A stretch of 64,000 bases of DNA, from positions 9,421,588 through 9,485,587 of the forward strand of contig CM055205.1 in the NCBI GenBank assembly GCA_029224185.1. The letters are read 5' to 3'. A program made the position numbers and the translations under genes. Below, piece by piece: positions 33,898-45,102 of this stretch. The notes beneath the pieces are model-generated. The model did not search any database, had not been told where the DNA came from, and worked only from the letters and a program-made list of their open reading frames with translations. The DNA comes from Karalla daura. Its lineage: Eukaryota; Chordata; Actinopteri; Chaetodontiformes; Leiognathidae. How positions within the stretch are numbered: the first letter of the stretch is position 1; every line of letters starts with the position of its first letter.

Positions 33898-35904
33898 AAT
33901 CCTTCCCCTGGGGATCGGTGACGTTCAGTCCAATTAGACACAGCGTACGAGTCATATTGTCATAAGTAGGAGCACGCAGCATGCCCGGATCATGTGCTTA
34001 ATGCCAATGGAGGTTCTGGCATTCAATGCTTTGCTAAAAGTCACAGTGTTACAGTTTTAAAACATTCAAATGCAGTTGTGAATGATTTGTGGTAGAGTGC
34101 TGTACTGTCAAATACAAGTACTGTAGTAGAAAAAGTAATGTAAAAATTTTAGTGAAAGACAGGTACTTTAAAGAGAGATAGTCCAGATGTGTTTTCTGTG
34201 ATGCACAGTGGGACTTAGGTTCTTGGCATTTTATCCACAGGCCTGAACAGCTTTGCAGCTAATGTGTATTTTAATAATGTATTTTTTCTAGAGAATAAGA
34301 ATGAACTGAAAGTTTGGCTGCACGAAGGACCACGAGGGCCATGGCTGCCATATACTCATTTAGACGACGTGGCCCCATGCAGCAGAGCAAATCCCTGTTA
34401 CACTGAGCTCTTTGTTTAATTTTGAGCTAATCTCTTTGGCTGGCGCTCTACTTTCTCCCAGCCATCAGTGTGGAGAAATGCTGATGTAGCATTTCACATG
34501 AGGTTAAGGGATTAAACAGCTTATGCATGTATATACTGTACACAACCACAATTAACAATACATATGTCTGGTCTCCGTTCCTGGTTACGCAGTATTTGCT
34601 TTTCCTTCCCGTAATATTTGGGATCACATTTTGGGATCGTGTTTTTACCCATCCACAAGGAATAATCAGCCCTTTCTTGGCTGTAGCTGCAATTCATACC
34701 CCGGTGAATGCTGAAAAACACAAAGTCGACTAATTTCTATTCTCCTCACAGACGTCGGGTCTGTTGCAGGGAGCCTGGCAGCGATTGTGTTCAAGCACTC
34801 AGGTCCGTAGGGGGAGAGTAAAAAATCAGGAATTAGGTAGGTTGACGCTGTGCCTTTTGATCGAGGCAGCCCTGAAAGCAGGCGCTACCATGTGCCCCGT
34901 GAAGCATGAGTGACATGCAAGAGCGAGTTTCCTCCTTTTTTGAGTGAAAACACTCCACAGTGTGACAGCAGCCACTGCGCTGCTTCATTTCAATATTTCC
35001 CAGAAGAGAAATATACCAATAACACACCAGAAAAGGAGTGAGCCGGAGCTTTTTGCCTCGTTGTTTTCTGCTTTCATTTGTTTAACTGAATCGAATACGT
35101 GGTAGTCAACAGTCTTAGGCAGAGCAAATGGAGGAAATGGAGCATATGGGTTGTACCACCTTAAGAAAGGCTGTGATCCTACTTTTTCCTGAGGAGTCTG
35201 GATGTTTTTGTTCTAGTATGAGTATGACTGACTGTATGTTTTGTGACAGCCTGAAGATGCTGCCTCGCCCTCTGCCAGGGAGTGAGCTTGAGTACCTCGG
35301 GCGTCTGACCACAAATGTCCAGAGCTGGCACTATAAATACCGCCTAGCTCAATTCAAACTCCAGATTATTCAGAGCTGTCCGTGTGCACGGTCTCATGAA
35401 TGACACAAAGCTTTCAGAGAACAACCGGGTTCACTCCACTGGCCCCATTAGAGGGAGCCGTGATCAGCGATGTCAGTGTTAACACTGCCGAGCTGCTGGC
35501 GGGAAAAACACATTTCTAGGAAACTGCAGAGAATACATACTGTGGAGCGTGCGGGTGAAATGACAGGCAGCCTATCTCCTGCTCTCTAGCTACTGCCAGA
35601 GATAAATGGATGTAATGGTGAGCTCATGAGGGATGGAGAGAACGTGGCGTACACAGGACAGGGGTTATCTTCAACAGGCTCAGAGATGAACGAGTTCTGA
35701 GAAACTGGCTGAACAAGAGATGGAGTTTAACATCTACTTCATTCATTCCGAGAAGGTGCTTTTACTATTTATACACTAATACTAATACTATATTCAAACA
35801 AAAGGGTGCTCCTGGGAGGATAGACGATGGCTCATAATGAGTTTAATCAAACATTTGTCTCGTTCGGTGATTGTAATTACAGTGCAGACACTGTTTGCAG
35901 AGAT

Positions 35905-36112
35905 GTCTTCGACACAGCGGTTAGTGCTGTCACCTCGCAGCAATAAGTGTGGAGTTTGCATGTCCTCTCTGTGTTTGCGTGGGTTTTCTCTAGGTGCTCC
36001 AATTTCCTCCCACAGCTCAGGATGCATGTTTAGATTGATTGGAAACTCTAAACTGCCCCAAGGCGTGACTGTGGGAGTGAATTGTGTGTCTGCGCCTTGT
36101 GATAGATTGTAA
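35905..36112 (+). mobile_element. SINE copy with A-box region
   Basis: AGCGGTTAGTGCTGTCACCTC (A-box-like), GTGTGGAGTTTGCATGTCC, GTGGGTTTTCTCTAGGTGCTC, CAATTTCCTCCCACAGCTC, GGAAACTCTAAACTGCCCC, and GCGCCTTGTGATAGATTGT occur in the order of the teleost SINE consensus I recall. Confidence 0.75.
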
Positions 36113-37722
36113 ACCTGTACACTTTGTGCTCAGTTAAAGTACAAAACGGGTAAGACTTGAGGCCCTCAGTATAATAGAACAAATATCCTTTCAGCTGAAG
36201 TAAAATTTTGAATAGAAATCGCACATAATACTGTGTGTCTCCATGTGCAGGCATTGATTGAGCTCATCTGACATTTGGGTCTTCGCCAAGGTTGAGTTGA
36301 GGAACTGCAGATAAAATACTCCGAGTGCATCAACGAAATTGCACAATGAGACGCGGACACTCTTATGATCGTCATCCTCAACTCTACAGGCTACAGGCCT
36401 CTGAGCTGCCACGCGATGCTTTAGTTGCCTCACATTTCAGGTTTTATGAGCAAACAGGTGCTTTCGCTCTGATTGGCTAATTTGGCGACATCTTTAACAG
36501 TGTGTGTTGGGGCCAGGAAAGGCTGATTGGTTTCACAGACAGATGGACCATTTCACCGCAAAACAATTTCAACAATGTCGGCCCGCTGCTGTTTAAGACC
36601 CCATAAAACACAGACCTGAGGTGGTTTCACGTTGCTCTCCCAGAATGATTTTTTTTAGGATTTGCTCATCGTTTGTTTAGGGAACAGGACTGTGATGGAG
36701 ATGTCAGGGAGCAGAGATGTTTTAGTATTAGATGTCAGAAGTATTGCTCTTGTCCACATAGCATTTCGCACGTTGATGTGTGAGGAAAACAAATATTTTC
36801 TTTTCTGATCTCAATGCTTGTCCTGTTATCAGTCTCATGCCTGCAGAGAGACAGATTCCCACTGATTGACCTGCTGATGTGTGAAGGATGATATTATCTG
36901 GACAGGTGCATGAAATACTGCCCTCCTATGGGCTTCTGCAGTCATGACACGTTCCATAATTCTTTTCCATCCATGCATTTATTCATGTTTAATCTAAGCC
37001 TTTTCAGTTTGAGGCACATCTGTCAAACTGGTGACATATCCTTTGATATAAATGTATGTTAAATATTTTAGTAGAGCAGGTATTTGGTACTCTGTCTAAT
37101 ATCTCCAGGAAGGTGAACCTGCAAACCAAAAGATGAATCTTTGGGTTTTAAGTTCAAGAGCTTTACTTTGGTGCCAAATGGATCAAATTTAAGCCTCAGA
37201 GTGGAAACAGTCGGCAGATAAAACCTGCCTGATTTATTTTCTTTTTGCTGGGAACAAATTGATTTACATCACTGAGAGGAGTCCTCATAAACAAATCAGA
37301 CCACCCAGGGCTGTGTCATCAGCATATTTTAATACCTCGACTATGTTTTTCTGTTTCACTTTATTTGTCGGAATAGAAAACAATCACGACGATAACGTGG
37401 AACCCAGAGGGGCCGCTCTACTTGAAATAAGCTCATCAGAGAAACTCTCCTCATGCCCCTCCTGTGGGTGCTTAAGATCCTGTTGACCCAGTCAACATTC
37501 ACGACTCCCATTTACCTCCGGGGGAGACTCACGCTGTCACACAAAGCTGATTATTTTATTCCATGTTTTCATGGAAAGTGTATTTTACTCTGGCAACTAA
37601 TGTCTGTTTTCACCCATGATTAATCTGATGATTATTTTTTCATTTGGAGGCGCCTGTAGAGTTTTTCTACAGACAGAGTGGGAAAAAGCAATGTGTGTAT
37701 TTGTTGTCATGCACACAAACAT

Positions 37723-37726
<4 letters not shown>

Positions 37727-37766
<40 letters not shown>
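37727..37766. repeat. (CA)n microsatellite
   Basis: About 20 CA units. Confidence 0.95.
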
Positions 37767-37769
<3 letters not shown>

Positions 37770-39015
37770 ACATAGACACAGAACACATTCCTATCAGGGG
37801 TTGGACATGTTGCACATAACAACAGTGGAGAGTAATATGCAAAGTGGCAAAATGCCAACAACAATTGTGAAGCAGAGGAATGTTTAACCTGTTGGCTAAG
37901 ATGTAATTGTTAAAAACTTTTAAGTTCAAGTTAGCTTTGTTTGACAGAGGAGGAAACGCCTTCAACCTGTCAGCTCATGAACAGATTTTGACCCCTTTCA
38001 ATCCATTAATTGATTGATTGATTCAACGTTTGGCATCGTGGTAGTTGAAAAGTTAACACTGTAGTCTCACGGCAATTCTCTCATTGTTTCAGTTACTGTT
38101 TTACAACTACAGCTATTGACCTGACTGCCTTTGTGTAATACCAAGATGACGTATGATGTCATTCCTTTCATTTTAGAAGTTGGAGCCAGAATATACATGG
38201 TATTCTGTGAAAAACAATTACTGCTCTGTTGAAGGAGCCAATCTATTTCCTGGTGAGGGAGCACTTTCACAGTTTGTAACTCATCTTTTCGTTTTGTCTG
38301 TATTGTACTCCTCTACAAGGCAGACAATAGTCAAGTTGTTGTGATCTGACTTGCTACAGAATTTGCTTATTGCGTATGATTTTGCCTCACATGCGTATAC
38401 ATGAGTCCGCCTCAAAGCTGCAGTTCGCTGTAATGACACAAGGGTGCAGCAGAGATCGCCATTTCACTCCAGTGAATCCCAGGTATGGCTGAGATCAAAG
38501 ACGCTTCCCTCAAATACCAGCCCTATTACGAACATCCAGACCTGCTCAGGGTCCACACAATGCCTCGCATTCCTTTGTTACATCGTTTTATGAAATAAGC
38601 GAGGTCAGAGTGTCACTCAAATGGGCGGAGGCGGGCAGTTTCCATTGCATCAGGGAAGCGCCCGCTTGTGCCAAACAGTTCCAGGAAAAAGCACAATGGC
38701 TCTCATCACCTCAAAGGCAGGTGCTTACTGTCAAATCTCACATCGGCTGTTTTTAATTTTTTACTTCCATACGTGGCGAACGACGGGAAAAGCAGTGCAG
38801 GTGACACCGTGGTTACGCCCTGGTTGGTCGACAGGAAGCCACATACTTAACATTCTTTGATGAAATGTAGGCCTGTGAGTGAAGTTAGCTGGCCTGCTTT
38901 CTAAAACATCAGGAACATACTCTGAAAAAAACACCTCACTCAACCCTCCGTCATCTCATCTTCATCAAAAGAGGCCACATAGGATCAAGGAAATACAGTA
39001 TCTGCTGACAGCTTA

Positions 39016-39062
39016 GTGTGTGTGTGTGTGTGTGTATATGTGTGTGTGTTTGTGTGTGTGTT
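39016..39062. repeat. (GT)n interrupted microsatellite
   Basis: A GT repeat with TATA and TTT interruptions. Confidence 0.92.
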
Positions 39063-39975
39063 TATGTATGCGTGAGAGTCACTAGGAGATGTCTCACTAG
39101 GAGGAAGTTTGTGAAGCGTGTTATTTAAAGGTTGGTGTGGTTGAGAAACTTTAATGATAACTTGATAATGATAACAAGGAAGGATAAAGTTTACAGTTGT
39201 GGCCACGGGACATGATGACATCACCCCTATACCTGCCGATGTTTCCCAACGGCAAACTAACCACGCACCACTGCACGCTCTCAATCCCGGCTTTGCGACA
39301 CAACCCACCGCATGTCACAAAGCGCAGCGAGTCAAAGTGAAACCATGAAAATGTAATTTTAAACTCCTGTGACCTTTGCGATAACGCAAACAAGTGAAAT
39401 CCAGCCTTGAAACATCGGCACACTAGGCAGTACATCACGTTGTGTTCCTATAAGGGCGATTAGACGGACGTGAACAGTGTTAATATTTGGTCAATATTTT
39501 GGGTTTTAACAACCTTGAATAAACCCCAGTCTCCCACCAGTCCCAGACCACTGTTGGTTAAACATCTCAGCTCTACAAAAGAGGTGAATCCATGGGTGAG
39601 TCGAGTATCTGTGGTTGTAAAAACAACACTGTGTGGTTTCCTGTGGGGCTTACGTGCCAGACGCTTTTCTTTAAAGGTGCTGGTAGACAGATTCTGGTAC
39701 ATTTTGCTTTGCTTTTGCCGCCTCCTCATCTCCACTTTTATGCTCACTGGGCTAAACTCACCAGCTGCTGGTCTCATATTAAGCTTTTGAAATACAACAC
39801 AATGGCGTCAACCCTTTCATTTGGTGAGAGGACAAATAAACACATTTCCCCAAAATGATTCCCCTATCACTGCATTGTGTTTAGCCTGAATGAGAGACCT
39901 TCTCATGTGCACAAAACCAACTTCCTCACACAACCTCCCACAACCGCCTCTGTTCTCAAATACACCCTATCCTGT

Positions 39976-40001
39976 ACACACACACACACACACACACACA
40001 C
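39976..40001. repeat. (CA)n microsatellite
   Basis: A short CA tract, followed 150 bp later by a degenerate CA-rich stretch (40147-40194). Confidence 0.9.
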
Positions 40002-40813
40002 GTTTCTCCACACAGTCACTACTACTAGCTTGCTTTGGAGGTTCTGCTCTCATCCAGCTCTGACGTGTTGGGCAACTGCTGCTTTGGCAGCTTCCCAGCT
40101 GTGGAGACACTGCAGCTACCTTGTTGATACCTAATCTCACTCCTGTACGCACACACACTCACACTCACACACGCACACATACACATACACAAATGCAGGC
40201 ACGCAAGCAGGTATGTGCATGAACACGCACACACATCTTAAGCAAGCCCCGGCCAGTCAAGCCCGAGGTAGTCATAACACACTGACGGTGGAGACATGCC
40301 AGGCCCTTATAGGTCAAACAATGATTCATAAGCAAAAGTGGTGCAGATGAAAACCAACATATGTATTTGCTGAAAAAGCGCCCGTGTTCATTGTTTGATG
40401 CGTTGACCTTGTGTTCCCACAGCCGAGGCTGAGGAGAGCTGCAGTGAGAGTATATCCTGCCCCTTTGGTATTCCAGGAAAAGACACTGACCCACTATTGA
40501 CATTTGTCTGTTTGAGGAGTTAAATGTTACATTACGCAAAGGTCAGAGAAGAGTAAACGGTTTGAGGCAGAGATGGAGAGGGACAGTTTCCCCCTCCCCA
40601 CCATGTGTGAGGATGAAATTGAAAGCTCGGAGGAAAATGAAGAATGTGTGCTGTTTCCTTTCACAGATGATGAAGAGCCGCGTGGAGGTAATTCCTGCAG
40701 GACACACTTCGAGGCACGCAGCAGAGCGCTGTGGTGTGCAGGTGTGTGTGTGTGAGGAAGACGAGCAGGAGAAATGAACAAAACAAGCCATGTGAATATG
40801 AAAAAATGTGATC

Positions 40814-40819
40814 TTTATT
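40814..40819 (-). terminator. trib1: Candidate TRIB1 poly(A) signal
   Basis: TTTATT on + is AATAAA on the - strand, at the edge of an A/T-rich zone that ends abruptly at about 40800. Confidence 0.6.
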
Positions 40820-41367
40820 CAACATCTCCACACATATTTCAAATATACATATTTACATCTTTTGTACAATGAATATATCTCTTGTGTGTAACCTGTCCGG
40901 ACTAACAGTAGCCTCTAGGTTGTGTCACAAATACATAATTCACAGTGCAATATGAAGTTTGTGCACCCGTGTCAGTTTACTCTACGTGTCACATGAACGT
41001 GTGACTCACTCTACATGTATGAACCAGAAACGAAACCGTAAATCTCTTAAATTACTTTTCGCAGAGACACCACTCAGATTGTCACAAGTCTGCTCCCATC
41101 TGGTATCCCAGGCAGATGAGAGACGATTATTAAACTGCAACGGACGTTTTATTAGCCCGGCTGCGTGACCCAGAACTTATATATGCACCGCACTTCTCAG
41201 ATACGCCAGATTTAGTACCGTTGTCGAAAAATAACTGCACCAGAATGAAGAAAACTGGCCCACAGTAGTCTGTAAGGCTGAACGTCACTGAAGCACTGCA
41301 TACGCTTGTCCCAGTCCGAGAAAACACATCTTTTAACTATTATGACTAGTCTCAATGGATCCACAGC

Positions 41368-41370
<3 letters not shown>

Positions 41371-41426
<56 letters not shown>

Positions 41427-41428
41427 TG
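41371..41428. repeat. (AT)n microsatellite in TRIB1 3' UTR
   Basis: About 58 bp of alternating AT with two TG interruptions, self-complementary. Confidence 0.96.
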
Positions 41429-42507
41429 TGAATAAAGTGGACATGGGGGGAAAAGTACCACTGACGAGGTGAAACGGTCAGAGCAGATTCTTCCAGCCAA
41501 GGTCAGGACCGTTCTCTGCAGACACACTCAAGCGTTGAGTCATCATCAGACAACCAACATCAAATATCGCCCGGCTGCGACTGATTCAGAGCCATTCAGT
41601 TTATGAAACACACAGTGATACGGGCACAACACTCAGCACAGCTCGGCTTCGTTAAAGCAATACGGTTTGACGCAATGTTCGGACAGAAAAGAACAAAACC
41701 AGGTTCATCCGCTCCACTGAGAAAAGCTTCGGTCCGCTGTGATCTGTTTCTTCCGGAATTGACGTGTCCTTAGCTGGCTATTTTGGCTGATTTCCTCAGA
41801 ACAAACGTCGCTTTGAGAAATAAGTCGTGTTGCTTCTGCTTTTACTTTACATTGCACTGAAATCCGAGGGCAGCACGTTGAGATCGATCCACTGATCTCT
41901 GCTGCGGCAGAGGGCATGTGACCGAGCCTTTAGAAGCAGAGCTCCTTCCAGCCTTTCACTTTAAACAAGAGGCATTAGTGTTAAGCCCGGCTGCGGCTAA
42001 CTGCACACACAGCGTCTCAGAGCAACCAAACAGGCTGATCGCAGTCAAATTTGCAGAGACAGACCTTGTTAATGGAGACATCCTGTTTTGCCGTCTGATG
42101 CTCATCTGACGTATGAGGCATGCGTCTGAAAAAGATAAACGCGTCTGAGATCTGTCTTTCTGCGCTAGCCATTCGCGCGGGCTCGTGGGGAGCCTTATTG
42201 TAGAGTGAGTGTGCGAGACAAACTCCCTGCCTTAGATCAGTAACACCCTGCTTTTCTCAACCTTTGGCGCGTGGTGTGAGATTTGTAAACGCTCTGCGCT
42301 TGCTGAGACGTCGCCAGATTGGCGGCGGGACACCTCGGCGGCGTCCCCCCCGCTGAGGGTGACACATCAGTCCTCTGCCGGCCGTGCTTCTCACTCCGTG
42401 ACACCGCCTGCTGTGAGACGTCAAGCTCGCTCCGGGCCGTCCTCGAGCCCGGCCGGTGAGTCAGCCGACACGGCCTCCAGCCCGCTCCGAGTGAGAGGAA
42501 CAACATC

Positions 42508-42534
42508 CTGCTCTGCTCTGCTCTGCTCTGCTCC
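42508..42534. repeat. (CTCTG)n pentanucleotide repeat
   Basis: Five CTCTG units within the inferred TRIB1 3' UTR. Confidence 0.9.
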
Positions 42535-42987
42535 CGCCCAGGAGTCGTTTTAATGCCTTCTGAGGACGCGTGAGTCCAAGCGTTGGTGTCTGCTGTTTGC
42601 CCCCGGTTCATTGTTCTGTGATATAGCTTGTGGAGATTCTTCTGTTAACATAATCTGGCAAAATCTACTCCTTGTTTTTAGCACCGAATCATAAAAAAAA
42701 AAAAACTAACAAAAAAAAACAACATATAGAAACACAATGAATGATCATTGTGAAAAATGCCCTTAGCGAGTAACACATACAACAACAAAGTACAGTACAG
42801 TAAGTTTTTGTAAGAAAGCTTGAGGGTGTATGTACACTCGACAGTACACAAATGGGTTTTTTTTTTTAAAAGTGCCAATGTAAAAAAAAAAAAAAAAAAA
42901 AATCCAACAACAATGAGTCCCTCATAGCGATTATTTTTTTCTTTTTTTGTTTTGGTCCCTCGGCCGGACTCGGCTGAACGGAGTCCG

Positions 42988-43462
42988 TCAGCAGAACAGG
43001 TCATCGTCCTCTTCCACGTCAAAGGACGGCACCATCTGTTCCGTCGAGCTGACTTCCTGTTCGCCCTGCGCCGCTTCCTGTGACGACGGCGGCTGGTGGA
43101 ACCACGGGTGGGCGAACAGCTCGGCGGCGCTCAGTCTCTCTGAGGGCTCCTTCCTCAGCAGGCTCTGCAGCAGACACTTGGCCTTGGGCGACAGGCCCTC
43201 GGGCAGGCAGCACTGGCCGCGCCGGATCTTGGAGAACAGCGTGGCCGGGTCCGGGTCGTGGAACGGGTAGCGACCGACCAGCATGGTGTACAGCATGACC
43301 CCCAGGCTCCACATGTCGGCCATCTTGCCCGAGTACGGGGCGGAGCTGCTGAGGATCTCCGGGCTGACGTAGGCGGGGCAGCCGTGGGTGTCCGACATGG
43401 AGTCGTCGCAGGGGTCCTCCAGGACGCGACAGTCCTCCAGGCTCTCCAGTCTCACCTGGGTC
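42988..43462 (-). CDS. trib1: TRIB1 exon 3
   Basis: Acceptor (on -) tcctcacag|GACC. It encodes TQVRLESLEDCRVL, then SDTHGCPAYVSPEIL, the pseudokinase C lobe, HPWF, EQMVPSF and an acidic end EEDDDLFC before TGA. Confidence 0.96.
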
Positions 43463-44047
43463 CTGTGAGGAGAGACGGTCACACCCAGGTCAGGACAGGG
43501 CAAGCTCAAGGAGCACTAACACTGAACTCTGAAAAACGCTCTGGTGTGGTTTGCACCGAGGACATTCCTCAGTCAGCTGCATGTTAACCAACAGCTGATC
43601 ATCGAAGGAGATGATACTGTTTGTTATTTTGTTTGTTAAGCAACCGTGATAAAAAAACCAAAAAATAATTAAGTTAACCTCCTCCTTCCTTTATCTAAAG
43701 CTGCAATTTAGAGAAATATTCTAGCAAAAATTCATGTTTATTGAATTTATGTCTTCAGAGTTCCCATGGATGCAATATTTAAAGCGACTGTCACTCCTTG
43801 ATCTAATATATCAATGCTGTCTGTGTGTGTGTGTGAGTGTGTGTGAGGGACAGAGAGAGAGAGAGAGAGAGAGAGAAGATGAGAGAGAGGGCCTTTCTCT
43901 AACAGAGGTTTTGTTCATCGCTGCCAAACATTTCAGAGATCTGTTAAATGTAAGTCACTGATTGCATCATGGAAAAACAAGCATCCTTCCTCTGGCCTTA
44001 CAGTAAGCTGTAAGCCCAGACGACAGACAGATGGACACACGCACATG

Positions 44048-44128
<81 letters not shown>

Positions 44129-44848
44129 GAACTTGCTCTGACCTAAGTGCACAACAGTGAGTCCCATTTGAGAAGCAGAGCTGCCTAAGCAAATTTCCAA
44201 TAACTTCCTGGCACACACATGGTCGCATAAACACGCATATAAATACACGACTCCAGCACACTCCTCCCCCTCTACTCACTCACACACACAATACTATATT
44301 TAGCCATGTTAATGACAGGACATACATTTCGTCTAGCACCAGACGGACTCAGATTGTGTGAGAGAATTTACAGAGTGAGACGTTGGCCACTGAGAGACTC
44401 TTGCAAAATGACTGATGGCACCGAGATAAAAAGCACACGATGGGAAACGGCAAGAGTGATTAATTGTCTGCAGTAACAGACTTGAGATGTTTTTAATTAA
44501 AAATCTATTTCGTGCCTCTTGAGGTTTTTGCTCTGTGGCTGAGGTTTTTATCGAGTGGGACGCACGCGATCAGTGTGCTGCTTTAGCTCAGATCCAGAAG
44601 GGTCGATGCAGTGCGACACTTCAGATGTCAGGCACTGGCGGCTGGAGAGGGGAACGGAGAGGATGAAAAGAGAGACAGGCCACGAGGACCAAGATAGAAA
44701 GCAACAGATATTTAAACACCGAGATAGTGGAGGAGATAAGTCAGGAGAGGAGACCGAGAGCTGGCGACGGAAAAGGAAACAGAACAGAGAGAGTTAGAGG
44801 GGTGGAGAGAGTGACTCATCCTTCTGTTGAGAGTACATATCTTCTCTC

Positions 44849-44892
<44 letters not shown>

Positions 44893-45066
44893 GAGCAGAG
44901 GCTATCTGCACCTGGGTCCCACACTGGCGGCGCCAGCCATCCCATAATTACCCTCAAATGGCTGTTGCCACATCAGTGACGCACGGGAAGGCTGGCCCAG
45001 CAGAGCAGCTCTGCATGCTTCACAGTGCGAGTCACCTTCCCTAAACTGGCTTTTCCAACTGCACTG

Positions 45067-45102
<36 letters not shown>

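Larger units (their letters stand above)
18100..40790. other. LRATD2-TRIB1 intergenic region
   Basis: No exon of a recognisable protein was found on either strand. The longest open frames are microsatellite-driven or random. It holds SINE copies in both orientations, several microsatellites, and islands dense in TAATTA, ATTTGCAT, CCATTGTT and AGGTCA-type motifs (near 21840-22200, 22300-23700, 25195-25360, 28000-28260 and 32215-32400) that look like candidate enhancers. Those are listed as findings. Confidence 0.6.
40790..42987 (-). other. trib1: TRIB1 3' UTR (inferred)
   Basis: From the TRIB1 stop codon (42988-42990) down to the AATAAA at 40814-40819 on the - strand there is no other gene. 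The roughly 2.2 kb length fits the long TRIB1 3' UTR of other vertebrates. It contains poly(A)/poly(T) runs next to the stop, two Pumilio-type TGTANATA motifs (42829-42836 and 40850-40857), a CTCTG pentamer repeat and a 58-bp AT microsatellite. The extent is inferred, with no transcript evidence. Confidence 0.6.

Noticed and set aside
35128..35403. A 91-codon frame with a Cys/Met-rich N terminus
   Set aside because: No family resemblance, no splice partners, no upstream promoter features; length is compatible with chance.
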